From contig CM055816.1 of the NCBI GenBank assembly GCA_029582265.1, positions 33,863,049-33,927,048 of the forward strand: DNA of 64,000 bases, written 5' to 3'. Positions 33,306 through 44,709 of the stretch are shown piece after piece. Made by a program: the position numbers and the translations under genes. The notes under the pieces are model-generated. The model was not told the DNA's origin. It worked only from the letters and a program-made list of their open reading frames with translations, and did not search any database. Numbering within the stretch: the stretch's first letter is position 1; every line of letters begins with the position of its first letter. The DNA comes from Zoroaster sp. YZ-2022. Taxonomy: Eukaryota > Echinodermata > Asteroidea > Forcipulatida > Zoroasteridae.

Positions 33306-33966
33306 GTAGATGTAAAACTGAATTTCAAGTAGTTTTGAGTGTCCAAGGTCAAGGCTTAATGTCATCTGGTTGAGACTGTTCAGGGCCTTCTAACGGCTGT
33401 TACCTGTATATTTGGAATTATAATCACCAGGTGGCTCACAAACCTGATACATACGTATTGTCGAATACAGATGTGAAACTTCTAAACTTTGGTATATCTT
33501 TGTCGATAATAAATGTGTTTATTGATTAGGTTTGATGCACTATACTGTCCATGCATTTGCACAAGAGAGGCCTATAAGGTGAACATTTTGCAATGACATT
33601 TATGGTCAAATGTTGTACACACTTCCTTGTACTTTAACCATAGAAGAATGAAGGAGGAGTCATGCGTCTTTTCTTCTTTTAGCACAAAGAATGAGCCGTG
33701 AAGAATTGTTTAGTTCATGCCTAAGCCATATTTTAGTGCAAGTTTTTTTTAATGGATTAATCGTTGTCCCCCTAAGTAGGAAAACTTCTATTATTGTTTC
33801 AGAGACCTTGTACATAGAAGCCATGGTTACACTCAAGGTGGCATGTATCATAAAATACAAATCCATTTTTTGGATTCAATTTTACACATCACTGTTTGCC
33901 TGAGATCAGTAGCTAGTTAAGATTTGCAGTTAAAATATGTTTGTAATTTTTTTTTCCTTTTTGTAG

Positions 33967-34290
33967 TTTCCCCTGATGTACACATCCATGTCGATCATAG
34001 TTATTGCAAGCAGCATGAGTATGATACTTCTCCACCTTTGCTTGATGAGAAGCCATCACATGAAACTAAAGCTCTTCACAGAGAGCGGGTACGGACCACC
34101 AGGCTCAAGAGGAAAGTGCAGCATCTTTCAGACGGCGATGGCGAACAACATGGTGTCTGGGGCTGAAACGATCAAGGAACTCATCGATGGCGCAAGCAAA
34201 TACCTGAATGAGCCAGTTCTGTCATTTTTGCTTCACAGCTCCGAAATTCCTCAAAGCGTACTAAGGCTAGGGGTAGGAGGTGGACATACA
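33967..34290 (+). pseudogene. Linker/coiled-coil exon of transposase, frame-broken
   Basis: Acceptor TTTTTTGTAG; phase matches exon 2. It encodes a His/Cys-containing segment, then basic RTTRLKRKVQHL, a likely coiled coil as in THAP9-type proteins. After about 34130 the coherent signal moves between frames: TIKELIDGASKYLNE in one, a QLRNSSKRTKARGRRWTY-like stretch in another. It must shift again near 34287 to enter the main transposase frame. At least two or three small indels are needed, so this copy is damaged or the sequence has errors. Confidence 0.65.
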
Positions 34291-35731
34291 ATCCGATAAA
34301 GTCATTGCATTATCTCTCTATCACCAAGGCCCTCGAGCCTATAAATTTTGTTCCAGAATTTTTACTTTGCCTTCAGTTTCTTCTCTTCGAAAGTGGCTAC
34401 ACAGTATAGAAATCCATCCTGGCTTCAATGAACGAATCTTTGATGTTATGAAGCACAAGGTTTCCTCAATGCAAGAACGGGATAAATACTGTGTAGTCAC
34501 ATTTGATGAGATGAGTTTACGTTCTGGGCTGACATATGACATCAGTAATGACAGAATTGAAGGCTTTGAGGACTTTGGTGACTTAGGTAGAACTAATAAC
34601 ATTGCAAACCATGCATTAGTTTTCATAGTCAGGGGCATGCTTTCTCATTGGAAGCAACCTTTGGGTTATTTCCTTTCAAAGGATGCTGCATCAGGAGAGA
34701 CACAGGCTGAACTGGTAAAGTCATGTTTAGCCAAATTGAGGGCTATTGGTCTGTGTCCAAAATTAGTTAAAGACCAAGGTTCAAATAATGTCAAAACCTT
34801 CAAACTGTTGGGTATTTCAGTTGACAACCCATTTTTCATATTAGACGGAGAGAAAGTATTTTGTATGTACGACCCTCCTCACCTTCTGAAAAACACAAGA
34901 TCAAACTTAATGAAGTATCTACTAAGATTTGATGGTTCATGGTCATATATTCAGCAGTTCTATGAATTTGATTCCCTCTTACCAATCCGTATGGCTCCAA
35001 AATTGACAAAGGGGCATTTTGAGTTAAATAGTTTCTCTAAAATGAGGGTAAATAAAGCAGCTCAAGTTCTCAGTCACACTGTTGCTGCAGGAATTTACAC
35101 TTATACATCTTTGGGTAAATTGCCTGCAGAAGCTGTTCACACTGCAGAATTTGTAGAAAAGATAGACAAACTGTTTGATGCTTTCAACTGCAGGAGTTTC
35201 AAAGAGAAGAAGAAAATTCACAGACCTCTGTCTAAGAACTCTGAGCATGTTCAATTTTTTAATGAGTGTATTCCATGGCTGAAGAGTATTAAGTATGTTG
35301 GCTCCAAGAATGTATTGTGTATCAAGGGATGGCTTTTGGACATTGCCTGTATTACTCAAATGTGGGATGAAATGAAATCCAAGAATGAAATCAAATTTCT
35401 TCTGACAGGCAGGTTCAACCAAGATGTTGTGGAAAACATATTTTCGACAATCAGACGTAAGGGTGGTTTCAGGGATAATCCTTCAGCTTCAGAATTTCGA
35501 TATGCATTAAGAATGGTCATGGTAGCTGAACTCATAAAGCCAGCCCTCGGTTCCAATTGTGCACCTGACTGTGATTCATTTCTGTTGAATTTAAGTTGTC
35601 TTTCAAAGAAATCTAAAAACAAGGACAAGTCACACAAAGTGGCTGGTAGTTTGCATTATGTTCCTGTGACTCAAAGTGCTCTTAATATATTTGAGCAGAA
35701 TACAATTTCACGTTGCTGGGTATTTATGTAG
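34280..35731 (+). CDS. P-element-type transposase core (THAP9-like)
   Basis: A 483-codon open frame matching the P-element/THAP9 transposase core. It has an RNase-H-like DDE nuclease with VVTFDEMSLRSGL (first Asp), LVKDQGSNNVKTFKLLG (second Asp), the FCMYDPPHLLKNTRSN GTP-binding-region motif typical of the family, and TGRFNQDVVENIFSTIRRKG (final Glu). Before the DDE core, LPSVSSLRKWL is the usual short helix. The frame begins in the middle of the domain by a frame change near 34287, so its apparent ATG is not the protein start. It stops at about 35730, where the conserved C-terminal segment continues in another frame. If whole, it would cut and join transposon ends in the nucleus. Breaks at both sides suggest loss of function. 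Confidence 0.9.
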   Translation: MDIQSDKVIALSLYHQGPRAYKFCSRIFTLPSVSSLRKWLHSIEIHPGFNERIFDVMKHKVSSMQERDKYCVVTFDEMSLRSGLTYDISNDRIEGFEDFGDLGRTNNIANHALVFIVRGMLSHWKQPLGYFLSKDAASGETQAELVKSCLAKLRAIGLCPKLVKDQGSNNVKTFKLLGISVDNPFFILDGEKVFCMYDPPHLLKNTRSNLMKYLLRFDGSWSYIQQFYEFDSLLPIRMAPKLTKGHFELNSFSKMRVNKAAQVLSHTVAAGIYTYTSLGKLPAEAVHTAEFVEKIDKLFDAFNCRSFKEKKKIHRPLSKNSEHVQFFNECIPWLKSIKYVGSKNVLCIKGWLLDIACITQMWDEMKSKNEIKFLLTGRFNQDVVENIFSTIRRKGGFRDNPSASEFRYALRMVMVAELIKPALGSNCAPDCDSFLLNLSCLSKKSKNKDKSHKVAGSLHYVPVTQSALNIFEQNTISRCWVFM

Positions 35732-36177
35732 AAAAGTTATGGCAGGCCATGAAGTTATTTCTCCTTGCAGTACTTGTCGAGCAGCACTAATATCTCCTGA
35801 CACATTCTTGGCTGAACCTTCTCAATTATTCATTCATAACAAAGCATGGGACACTACAAAAACTGACTTTGGTTCACTAATTGTCCCATCCAGCTCTTTT
35901 GTTCAATTCTGTGCTCTGTGTGAAAACATATTTAAGAGCAGAATTTGATAGGCAAGGCATGACTCGTAACAGAATCAGTAGTTTGATCAAGAATGCCATC
36001 TGCAAACAAAGTGCATACACAAAACTGGGGGTATGTAGTGAGGGGATTCGAGCTCGAATAGTAAACATTTTTGTAAGCATGCGCATTCAGTATGCACTTA
36101 AATACAAAAATAGAGAGCTGAAAGATGTGTCTTTGAAGAGAAAAAATAGGAAAGCGCAAAAAGTAATGCACAAATAA
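35700..36177 (+). pseudogene. Transposase C-terminal part, frame-broken
   Basis: The next frame begins in the region FHVAGYLCRKVMAGHEVISP and continues CSTCRAALIS, the GYxxRK and CxxC signature near the end of THAP9-type transposases. A further frame change near 35935 leads to MTRNRISSLIKNAI and a Lys/Arg-rich tail ending at a stop at 36175-36177. Two breaks separate it from the core frame. Confidence 0.75.
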
Positions 36178-38156
36178 GGAAACTTAACCCTAAAATTGGA
36201 AACTTAACCCTAACTGTTCAAAGTTTTTAAAATCCATTCCATGATTCTGTCTGATTTTGATGTATTAGGAACTGTACCATTTTGTACATCCAAACTTTTA
36301 AGGGCGTGATAGACAGTTTTATGTGTCCAAGTCAAAAGGTTTGGGTTTGCTTTACATTGTACTATATCCTGTGGTAGTTTGATGGATGAATTAGTTCATA
36401 ATGAAATATGCTACATGTATGTGGAGTTAGGGTTAAAGTGTATTAAAACATATCCGACCTACCAATAAGACCTGATAACCCTTTGTTTGGTATAATAAAT
36501 ACATGTATCTACATACTGTAAAAACCCTATTAACCCTAACTCCCTAAGCATTGTTACTGAACAATAAAAATCCTTCCAAATCCTCCAACTGCCTTTGTTG
36601 TCTAGGGGGTTAGGGTTAATTGTATAAACATTTATTTTATTTGGCTTAATGCTGAGGCTGCAATTTATCATTGCTTTGGAATTTAATTTCCTATTATGGT
36701 CAGTTGTAAAATTCTGACCTTTATACTTAACTTTGCCAACTGATTAACGATGATGTGCAGTTTGCTTTGTTCCCTGGTGATGCTCAGTAATTTTATACAA
36801 TTGATCTTGCAATTTTGAACTAGTACTACTGGCCAATGCTGAATATAAGGGCATATGTATTCATATGTTCAATGCCATCTGCCTGTAAACCAGACTGAGT
36901 CTATAACTAGAATATAACCACTGCAGGACAACCATAGAATAAGAATGTCCTAATTTGAACAATAGCAGACCATCCCTTGACTATGAAAACTATGCATTTC
37001 CATATGAGCTGTTTAATGCAACTTTTCTGAACCATTGGTAAATTAAAATGTCCAGTGTCAGAATAAATGTGCTTTATGCACCTACTGTCAAATAACCACA
37101 GTGTGTATTGTTTTGTCTGTGTTGCCTACATGTTTCTTTAGCACTGTATTTTTTCCCCAACATTTTAAATATACGCATTAAAATGTTGACAAAAAACGTA
37201 GAAAAAATTTCCAAATTTTAACACATGATGCGTTGTAGCACTTGGGTCTGAGGGAATATTGACCAATAGCTACAATTATTGCAGCTTGTATTATGTCAAA
37301 AGATTTGTCTTGCGCTGCAGTAGAGTTGTCACTGCTATTTGCTCAAAGATCTCAACATCTTAAAACCACTCAATTGCATACACCACGGATAATGCCAGGG
37401 TGCAATGCACAAACAGGGCTATATTAGGAAGAAATAAATATTTTATTTCAAAGTTTGGCAAATTTAGAAAATTCCACCGTCATTATCACACAAAAATTAG
37501 AGCTAGATCTACAATTATCGCAGCTAGCAGCAGAGCTAAAATTAAAGGGATCGTGAGTTCAGGTTTTGCATGGGCAACCAACCATCTTTAATTTTCAGGA
37601 CTCACACTCACAGAAACTGAAAGCACCAAACGAACAAATATAAGCTAAATCAAAATATCAGGAAAACAGTATGCCAAACAAAGTGCTTAGTGCTAGTCAC
37701 TCCAGTGTATAGCTGCTGTGATAATCGCAGCTCTTGGTCATGTCCCTTAGACACCACCAGGCACCATACACAAAATTAGTGGTCTTTCAAGTTTTTTAAC
37801 TGGCAATAAAATCCAAATGTATATATCAAAACGGTGCCACATCGTACGATCCCTCATGATGATCATGTGCAGCTTTTTTACTCCACCAGTGCAGCCTTAC
37901 CATGTTTAAAAAACAACAATAAATCCTTGCAGGTAATTTATTGATCCGAGAAGTCGACATTTACACTAGAATACATGCTCTTACCCGATTTGTAAAGAAA
38001 TGATAGCTGTTTTTCGTGTACTAACACTACTACCGACCGTCACGGTGGCTGTTTGTTTACATTAACATCCGGGATATTTCTCATTTCCCAACTTGCCAGA
38101 ATGGCGTCCGCTGACCTCCATGTAAATTTCACGTACTTGCATAGCGTTCGGGTCAA
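36178..38156. other. 3' non-coding part of P-type element
   Basis: AT-rich, with a short tandem AACTTAACCCTAA near 36180-36215 and a nested piggyBac-like MITE (36530-36620). No second gene was found. A polyadenylation signal could not be placed with confidence. Confidence 0.5.
36530..36620. mobile_element. piggyBac-like MITE, short subfamily (copy 1)
   Basis: TTAACCCTAACTCCCTAAGC at the left and CTAGGGGGTTAGGGTTAA at the right, ~91 bp, TTAA on both sides. It is inverted relative to the 46451 copy, with which it shares CAACTGCCTTTGTTGTCTAG. Confidence 0.85.
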
Positions 38157-38198
38157 GTTCTCCATCTTGCGCCGCTACGCGGCGCTTTACGATCTTTG
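38157..38198 (-). repeat. Right terminal inverted repeat of P-type element
   Basis: Mirror of 32391-32432, followed directly by the CTTCACAC duplication (38199-38206). Confidence 0.93.
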
Positions 38199-38597
38199 CT
38201 TCACACCACCGCTGGTCAATATTGAGTAGTAGTATAGTTTTAGACATCAGGCCCTGCCTATCGGCTGCTGGTGCGGTATATACGGTAGAGACCTTTATTA
38301 TGACAAAAATCTGTGTGTTCCTTCGGAGGTTACATGTAATACTGTATTGTATGTTACTTGCTGGACTGAGTGATTCTACTGAGTACTGTGTAGGCCTAAC
38401 TTAATGGTTAACGTTATGACTATGATGAGTTCTAATGTTACCTCAAATGTTACTAGGCCTAATGTTAGGCCTACTACAAGAACGTACACGTATAAATGTG
38501 GTTCCTTTTCTGTTATTGTTAAGCTGTTGATGGTTCTTGTATCATTTGTCATGACTGCTTGGAATAAAGGTAAGCTCGTTAATATTGATCAGGGAAA

Positions 38598-39061
38598 GAA
38601 TGTCGTATCCGACCGCCACTTTTTATTAAAGGGTTTTGGGGAATTTTTTTACAACCACTAACCAGTTAAAAAATGATTCCATCGATTTTTGGGGGTACAG
38701 AAAGCGAAAACTATCTTTAAAATCCACTTTTATGATGGGTTTCAGACTTGATTTCCCTTCTAAAAAAATCCTCCCCTTCAGAAAATAGAAGGATCCTATG
38801 AATATGTACAATGACTGTGTTGGTCACTTATCTGCTTATGCCTGGGGGAGTTGACAAGATCAGACTGACATAATAACTAAGGAAGTCATCGTATACCAAA
38901 AATGCCTGATTTTTCATGAAATAAATATCCTGGAATAATTTGAAGTAGGCTGTATGTCCATCATCATCCATATGTTCTCCACCTTACTAGGTAGATGAGA
39001 TTACATTATATTACATGTAGTTGTATTTAATGAGAAAAAGTGGCGGTCGGATACGACATTC
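38598..39061. mobile_element. MITE with 27-bp inverted ends (GAATGTCGTATCCGACC)
   Basis: GAATGTCGTATCCGACCGCC followed by ACTTTTT is mirrored exactly at 39035-39061. 464 bp. A third, diverged end motif (GAATGCCGTATCTGACCGC) is at 39232. The interior is shared with 40020-40320. Confidence 0.85.
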
Positions 39062-39084
39062 TACCCTTGATGAGTCCCATAAGT

Positions 39085-39175
39085 ACAGGCGAGGGATGTC
39101 CAGTTTGAGGGATGTCCAATTTGAGGGATGTCCAGTTTGAGGGATGTCCAATTTGAGGGTTATCCACTTGGTGTT
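39085..39175. repeat. 18/36-bp tandem repeat
   Basis: GAGGGATGTCCAGTTT and GAGGGATGTCCAATTT alternate for two full 36-bp periods, plus a decayed GAGGGTTATCCACTT. Confidence 0.9.
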
Positions 39176-40009
39176 TTGGCCCTAGAACAGGTTCTCAGAT
39201 TTTTAAAATATTTAAAATCATGATATGGAAAGAATGCCGTATCTGACCGCTAAGTTACTTTTTAATGGTCCTACTATTTACTAAAAACCTCCCTCCTGCT
39301 GGCATGGGCCCACAAATAATAAAATATTTCACCATTTGACATAATGGTACAGTCCTTTTACGTTGTGCAAGCAAGATGGCGGCCAATATTACTGCAGCGA
39401 AGAAAATTATTTTTATTGCTAATTAAAACCACATTTTCAAAAACTGAAACCCTGTATGTATGCCACTGTCCCTTTGAGTTTTCAGTGCATGTTGTCGTCA
39501 GTTGTCGGTTTTTAGTAGGACCCCTTTTTAACCCTTTCATCAGTGATTTGTTTCAACAGGATAGTCCCACTGCTTACCGAATTGTTTTCCCAGTCATGCA
39601 TGAATTCACACATTATTGCACAACAGTATGCATCCATTTACAGGCACTTTGTCTATAAACTCGTTTTTCATCATGAAGAATTTGTTGAAGTATATTCAAT
39701 GGCCATTGAAAGGATTGACTTGTATTATGTCTGATAGTATAATAGCAACATGTAGGTTGGGCTATACCATTAGAAAGATAATATCTTTAAGGAATCAGTC
39801 TTTCCAACCATACATGTATAGCATGGGTATGGACTGCAAAGAAGGGAAAAAATACAGCTGTTTTTAAAAGCTGGTCATGATACTCCCAATTAAGTGCTGT
39901 GTGTGTGGTGACCTTGGTCGAAGTCTCCAATGGTAAGCAACAGGGGGTATACATGTATGTGTGTTGTTGACTCAAATTGCCAATGGTAGTTGAAAGGGTT
40001 AAGGGTTTT

Positions 40010-40320
40010 ATTTTTTGTTTTTTTGCAACCACTAACCAGTTAAAAAATGATTCTATCGATTTTTGGGCGTACAGAAAGCGAAAACTATCTTTAAAATCCA
40101 TATTTCTAATGGTTTTCAGATTTTATTTCCCTTCTAAAAAAATCCCCCTCCCCCTTCATAATCAGAAAATAGAAGGATCCTATTATAGTTGCCACTGCGT
40201 ATACAATGACCGTGATGGTCACTAATGAGGGCATTGACAAGATCAGACTGACATGACTGAGGAAGTCATCGTATACCAAAAATGCCAGATTTTTCATTAA
40301 AATAAATATCCTGGAATAGG
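40010..40320. repeat. Second copy of the 38.6-kb MITE interior
   Basis: AACCACTAACCAGTTAAAAA, TACAGAAAGCGAAAACTATC, AGAAAATAGAAGGATCCTAT and GGAAGTCATCGTATACCAAA occur in the same order as at 38650-38940. The inverted ends are missing here. Confidence 0.85.
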
Positions 40321-41740
40321 GTCATGCCATGGGAGATCACCCAATGGGTTAAACCCTACCCCTTCAAATTGGTTCATATTTGGTGTATGGGGTAACTTTG
40401 CCTCAATAAATTTCAAGTTTCAGCCCCATTGGTCCAACAGATTTTGAGCTACGGCTGGCCATTTTTGGGCGATTTTGGCCAAAATGGGCGTATCTTTCTA
40501 ACTGGTGGGCCATATTTGTGATATTGGTGTCTCTGGAAAGGTAATATAAGAAATCCAAATACATGTAGGAGCAATTTAAAGTATAATGACCTTTGACATT
40601 TACTTTGACCTTGAATTTAACCTTGTGGATCACGTGACCTTCAAGAAATGAACTTGGGTGAAAATTATACCCCAAACATATTTCTACAAAATATCAAAAA
40701 ATTGGAGGTATAATATTTTTGGTTTGCTTTCCAGCTCTTTCCAGTTGGCATACCATGTAGGCTACAATGTACTGTACATGTACATGTACATTGTACTTGA
40801 TGATAAAAGGTGACATTCCAATGCAACCATGTACATTGTATTCATGCACGTGTACATGTACATTACTATGTAAATCTATGAAAGTTTCTACCATGTACAG
40901 TGTAGTCTTTATTGCAGGCTGATTGAGAATGAATTAACTACTTTAAAGTGCATTAGCAATCTTAAAATGATCCTTGATTAACTAGAGGTTATGCTTTTGA
41001 CGAAAATGCTGACATGGGTTTCGGATGTATTGATTGGGCACTGATGTCCAAAGTTCTTTGTTTAGTGATAAGAAAGTTATGATATATTGAAATAAGCTGA
41101 AAATGCGCATTAATTATAGTCCTTGTGTGTTCCTTCAGCGTCGAAGTAGTAACTCGTCAAAAATGTAATTTTAGGCAAGACCCGATCGACAGGACGGGTG
41201 GGTAGATGAATGAGACTGTGAGTGGGAGTTGTTTGGGGTGGCAGGAGACTGATGAGGTGTGTTCAAAATGTAATGGGCACAGAAGTAAATGAGCAATGGG
41301 GGGGAAAATAGCAGCTGCCACCTCTGTAAATAAATGATAAGTTGACAATACTGTTTGCAGTATTAGTTGTACAGATATTAGCACAATATGGCAATAATTT
41401 TTGGTGTAAATATTGTTTGGTTTATTTAAGAAGGTGACAGTCAGTGTGTTTTGTGTACTTAGATACTAGTTCAAAATTGGAAGGAAATGTTCGATCAAAA
41501 CGAACACAGGGGCTACATGTATATTGATACATGTATGCTGTGCTACCGTGAAATAATAATAGTAAGAATAAGAATATTAACTAGTAATAATAAGAAGAAT
41601 ATTAGTAAAAAATGTGGATAGCGAGGACAGAAGTCTGTATCTTGAATTAGGGAACACATAATTTGAAATGATCTGGAGGTGATTAGGGAAATAGGCAATT
41701 ATTTTCATGAAAAAATGTGCAGTCCTATTTACATCCCTTA
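40321..41740. other. Non-coding stretch
   Basis: Starts with a G/C-richer segment (about 40321-40700) including GGCGATTTTGGCCAAAATGG that looks like an old repeat, then TACATGTA clusters and AT-rich DNA. No gene recognised. Confidence 0.45.
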
Positions 41741-43400
41741 ATATTTGTAGCGGTTAAACTGATATTTCCACTTTCACAAGCACTAACTTTCCAGTAAATC
41801 ATACCATTTCAGTACGACTTTGTTTCAATGTTCTATTGGACTATTTTTTCAAAAGACCAGTTATACACCACAGTCATACCATTTCACTATGTTTTTGTTT
41901 GAATGTTGTACGGTAGACTATGTCAGTAAATCATACCATTTCATGATGCTTTTGTTTCAATGTTCTATTAGAGTACTTTTTCAAACAACATGAAATGAAG
42001 CTCATTTTTTAAGGTCAACATTGCTTCAACGTTCACACCTATTGTTAATTGAACGTAATATCAAAGAGCAAACCAACGTTGAATTAACATTTGCATAAAA
42101 ATAACGTTAAGGGCAAGCGTTAATACAACATTGTTTCATTGTTCATGTGCTATCTGGCAAACGTTCATACAATGTTGTTTCAATGTTCACTGGCCATCCT
42201 TAATATTTGTATCAAGTAATTATATATCAGTGGGGAAACTGATATTTTCACAAGCACTAACTGATGCTTGTGCATTAACGTTAAAGTAATGTTCTGGTGT
42301 AATGTTGAAGTAATGTTATAGTAATGTTATGGTGTTAACACCACCCCAAATCCTGCAAAATCCTCCAAGGGGCACTTTTTGGGAAAAATTCAGAACGGTT
42401 GGAAACTGGTACTTTCACCTCTTCAAATGGGACAAAATTACTATCTGGCAAGAAGTACAGGCCATGTAAGTGCTGAATATGAAAGATCAACGAAAATGCA
42501 TGGTGCATTTTGAAGATAAGGGCATGTTTCCAAAAGTGCACTGATGGATTTTGGAGGATTCAGGAAGGTTCCTAGCCAGAATACCTAGGGGAAAGGGTTA
42601 ATACAACATTCATGTGCTATTTGGCCATCCTTATTTGTATACATGTAGATCTAGTAATATCAGTGGTTACAGTGATATTAGGTCGTGTTGTCACAAGGCT
42701 CAAGTTATAATTGTGTCGTGGGTCATGTTGTCCGTATCGAGTTGTCACAAGGGTCGAGATGTCTTTACACCCCGCAGCACTAAAACGTGAATAAAATGAT
42801 ATTTAACAAATTAACGTTAAATGTAATACGTCGGTTGAATTTCACCTGCATACTGTACACCTTTTCGCCCCTTGTACAAAGTTATGTGTTCTCACCAAAA
42901 ATCTTCCCCCCCAACACCTCACCCCAAAATGTGCTATCTCGCTTAATAATATATCAGTGGTTAAACTGATATTTCCACTTTCACAAGCACTAACTTACGC
43001 TTGCATGTAACGTTAAAATAACGTTACAGGCAAATGTTTATGTGTTCAAATTGATTGAACGAAATATCAATGAGGAAAGTTACGTTGAAATAATGTTAGC
43101 ATGTAACGTTAATGTAACATTTTGGACAAATGTAAATACAATGTTGTTTCAATGTTCACTGGCTGTCTGGCCATCCTTAATATTTGTATCTACATTGTAG
43201 TAGTATCAGCGGTAAAACTGATATTTTCGCAAGCACTAACTGATGCTTGCTTAAATCAATATTACGATGTAACATTAAAGTAACATTAAATGCAAATGTT
43301 AATGCAATGTTTTTACTAATATCAGTGGTTACAGTGATATTTTCACTTTCACAAGCACCAACTTTCCAGTAAATTATACTATTTCACTATGATTTTTATT
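41741..43400. repeat. Degenerate tandem region with AACGTT and CACAAGCACTAAC motifs
   Basis: ACTGATATTTCCACTTTCACAAGCACTAAC or close variants recur at about 41757, 42238, 42973, 43217 and 43337. ATACAATGTTGTTTCAATGTTCACTGGC recurs at about 42130, 42170 and 43137. The region is old and rearranged, and is interrupted by a piggyBac-like MITE (42334-42602). Confidence 0.75.
42334..42602. mobile_element. piggyBac-like MITE, family PB1 (copy 2, inverted)
   Basis: Reverse-complement relative of 9181-9450: CCCAAATCCTGCAAAATCCT, GGAAACTGGTACTTTCACCT, then GGTTCCTAGCCAGAATACCT and a GGGTTAA end. The left end (GTTAACACC) is altered. Confidence 0.8.
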
Positions 43401-43441
43401 TTTACAACGGCGACCAGGCCGAAACCCTATTTATTTAAATG

Positions 43442-43630
43442 TACCATGTTTTCAGTTATCAACTTGATCAATGATCCAGTCTGGGCACACTCCTGAAATC
43501 CATGCTGCATCATTTTCTGAGATAAAATACTTTCTGGATAAGTTGGAGTGTTGATCTTGCACAAAAGAATAACAAATTAACAAATGATGGCTCTCAGCTA
43601 TCAGTCAAATTGATAACTGAAAACATGGTA
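43442..43630. repeat. MITE with 26-bp inverted ends
   Basis: TACCATGTTTTCAGTTATCA at 43442 is mirrored by TGATAACTGAAAACATGGTA ending at 43630; 189 bp in all. Confidence 0.85.
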
Positions 43631-43636
43631 AATGCA

Positions 43637-44020
43637 TAACCCTCCTACTGTTTGACCATTTGAAACCATTCAAAATTTCCACTTACCAAAATGCCCATTG
43701 GTTTTGTACACACATGGTGATACATGTACCATTTGAACAGTGTTGGTAGCAACCTTTACTACCATTCAAATCCATTCAAATGCATAGAGGGTCCATTGAT
43801 TCACCACTTAGAAGTATCCAAACAAGGTTTTGTATTTGCTGTACTACCATTTGGAAAGATCCAAACAAGGTTTTGTATTAGCTGACCTACCATTCAAAAC
43901 CATTTGGGGGAATCAATACTGTACACAGTTATTTCGCCATTCAAAACCACAAAAGCGAATGGTTTCAAATGGTGGATCAACTTGTATGAAAAAGGTACCA
44001 GAAGTACAGTAGGAGGGTTA
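43637..44020. mobile_element. piggyBac-like MITE, family PB2 (copy 1)
   Basis: Ends CCCTCCTACTG / CAGTAGGAGGG, with TTAA on the right and TAAC on the left (one change). The interior has repeated ACCATTCAAA words and an inner duplication of TCCAAACAAGGTTTTGTATT. It matches 50683-51021. Confidence 0.85.
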
Positions 44021-44376
44021 AAGGATCACTAAGATTGTTATTGTCAAAAGTAGTTAATAATCGCCCATTTACATTAATGTACACTGTGCATACAGTACAT
44101 ACACTGTATGTTGAACAAAATGTGTCGAAATGTCACACACATTATGGGAGAATGGCCCTTTTCCAAGTGATAGCAAAAGGTGCCATTTCTGCAAATGAAG
44201 AATTGATTATACAGTACGTACAGATGTACTACAAACATTTGGTCACATGTGTTGATTTTTATTTTATTTTGTATTTTTTGCATTGTGGGTCAGTGTACGT
44301 ACATGTACATGTACATGTAGTTCATTTTACTGATTGTACAGCTTTTCCTCATTATTTTCCATTCCTCCTTTTGTAG
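44021..44376. other. Intron or 5' flank before gene B V-set exon
   Basis: TACATGTA-rich DNA ending in the pyrimidine tract TTCCATTCCTCCTTTTGTAG that forms the acceptor at 44376. No signal-peptide exon was seen here. Confidence 0.5.
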
Positions 44377-44709
44377 CGGATGCCGCACAACCAACCGTGT
44401 TAGGAGAACCATGGGCAGACCTTGGTACAGACACCACTCTGAGATGTACAGCATCTGGTACCTTTGTAAGCCTTGATTGGAGAAATAGTAGCTTTGATGA
44501 GATGGCGTTCGGTTTGGCTGACATACTTGTGAGGTTTACTGTACCAGATCAAGTGATAAACAGGGATGATTCACATTACCTGTTTGATAAGAGTGATCCT
44601 GGGTATCCACTGACAATAACATCACTCACATTGGATGACGAGGCACGATATTGGTGTGGAGTGCAAACAGATAAGTACAGAAGTGACTTCACTGATTTAC
44701 AAGTCAGAG
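44377..44709 (+). CDS. Gene B exon 1 seen: V-set Ig domain
   Basis: 333 bp, phase 1-1, with acceptor TTTTGTAG and donor GAG|GTGAGT. It encodes a V-set Ig domain: B-strand TTLRCTASG, C-strand SLDWRNSS, and the F-strand pair DDEARYWCGVQ (D-x-A-x-Y-x-C). The first recognised domain of gene B, it should be the most distal part of the extracellular region. Its position, phase and domain type mirror the gene A exon at 19455-19835 on the other strand, so the two genes likely arose by inverted duplication. The upstream signal-peptide exon is not identified. V-set domains usually mediate ligand or homotypic binding; the actual ligand is unknown. Confidence 0.9.

Larger units (their letters stand above)
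32391..38198 (+). mobile_element. P-superfamily (THAP9-like) DNA transposon
   Basis: 5,808 bp bounded by inverted ends starting CAAAGATCGTAWAGCGCCGC. The outer 42 bp match with one mismatch (32391-32432 and 38157-38198), and weaker similarity extends to ~110 bp (GAAATTTRCATGGAG, AGCGGMCGCCATT, GGCAAGYTGG). An exact 8-bp target duplication CTTCACAC flanks it. Inside are THAP-domain exons and a P-type transposase frame on the plus strand. The ends contain the palindrome GCGCCGCGTAGCGGCGC and an AAGATGG motif. Frame breaks in the transposase indicate a copy that is probably inactive, or sequencing errors. The precise duplication and near-identical ends argue for a fairly young insertion. Confidence 0.93.
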
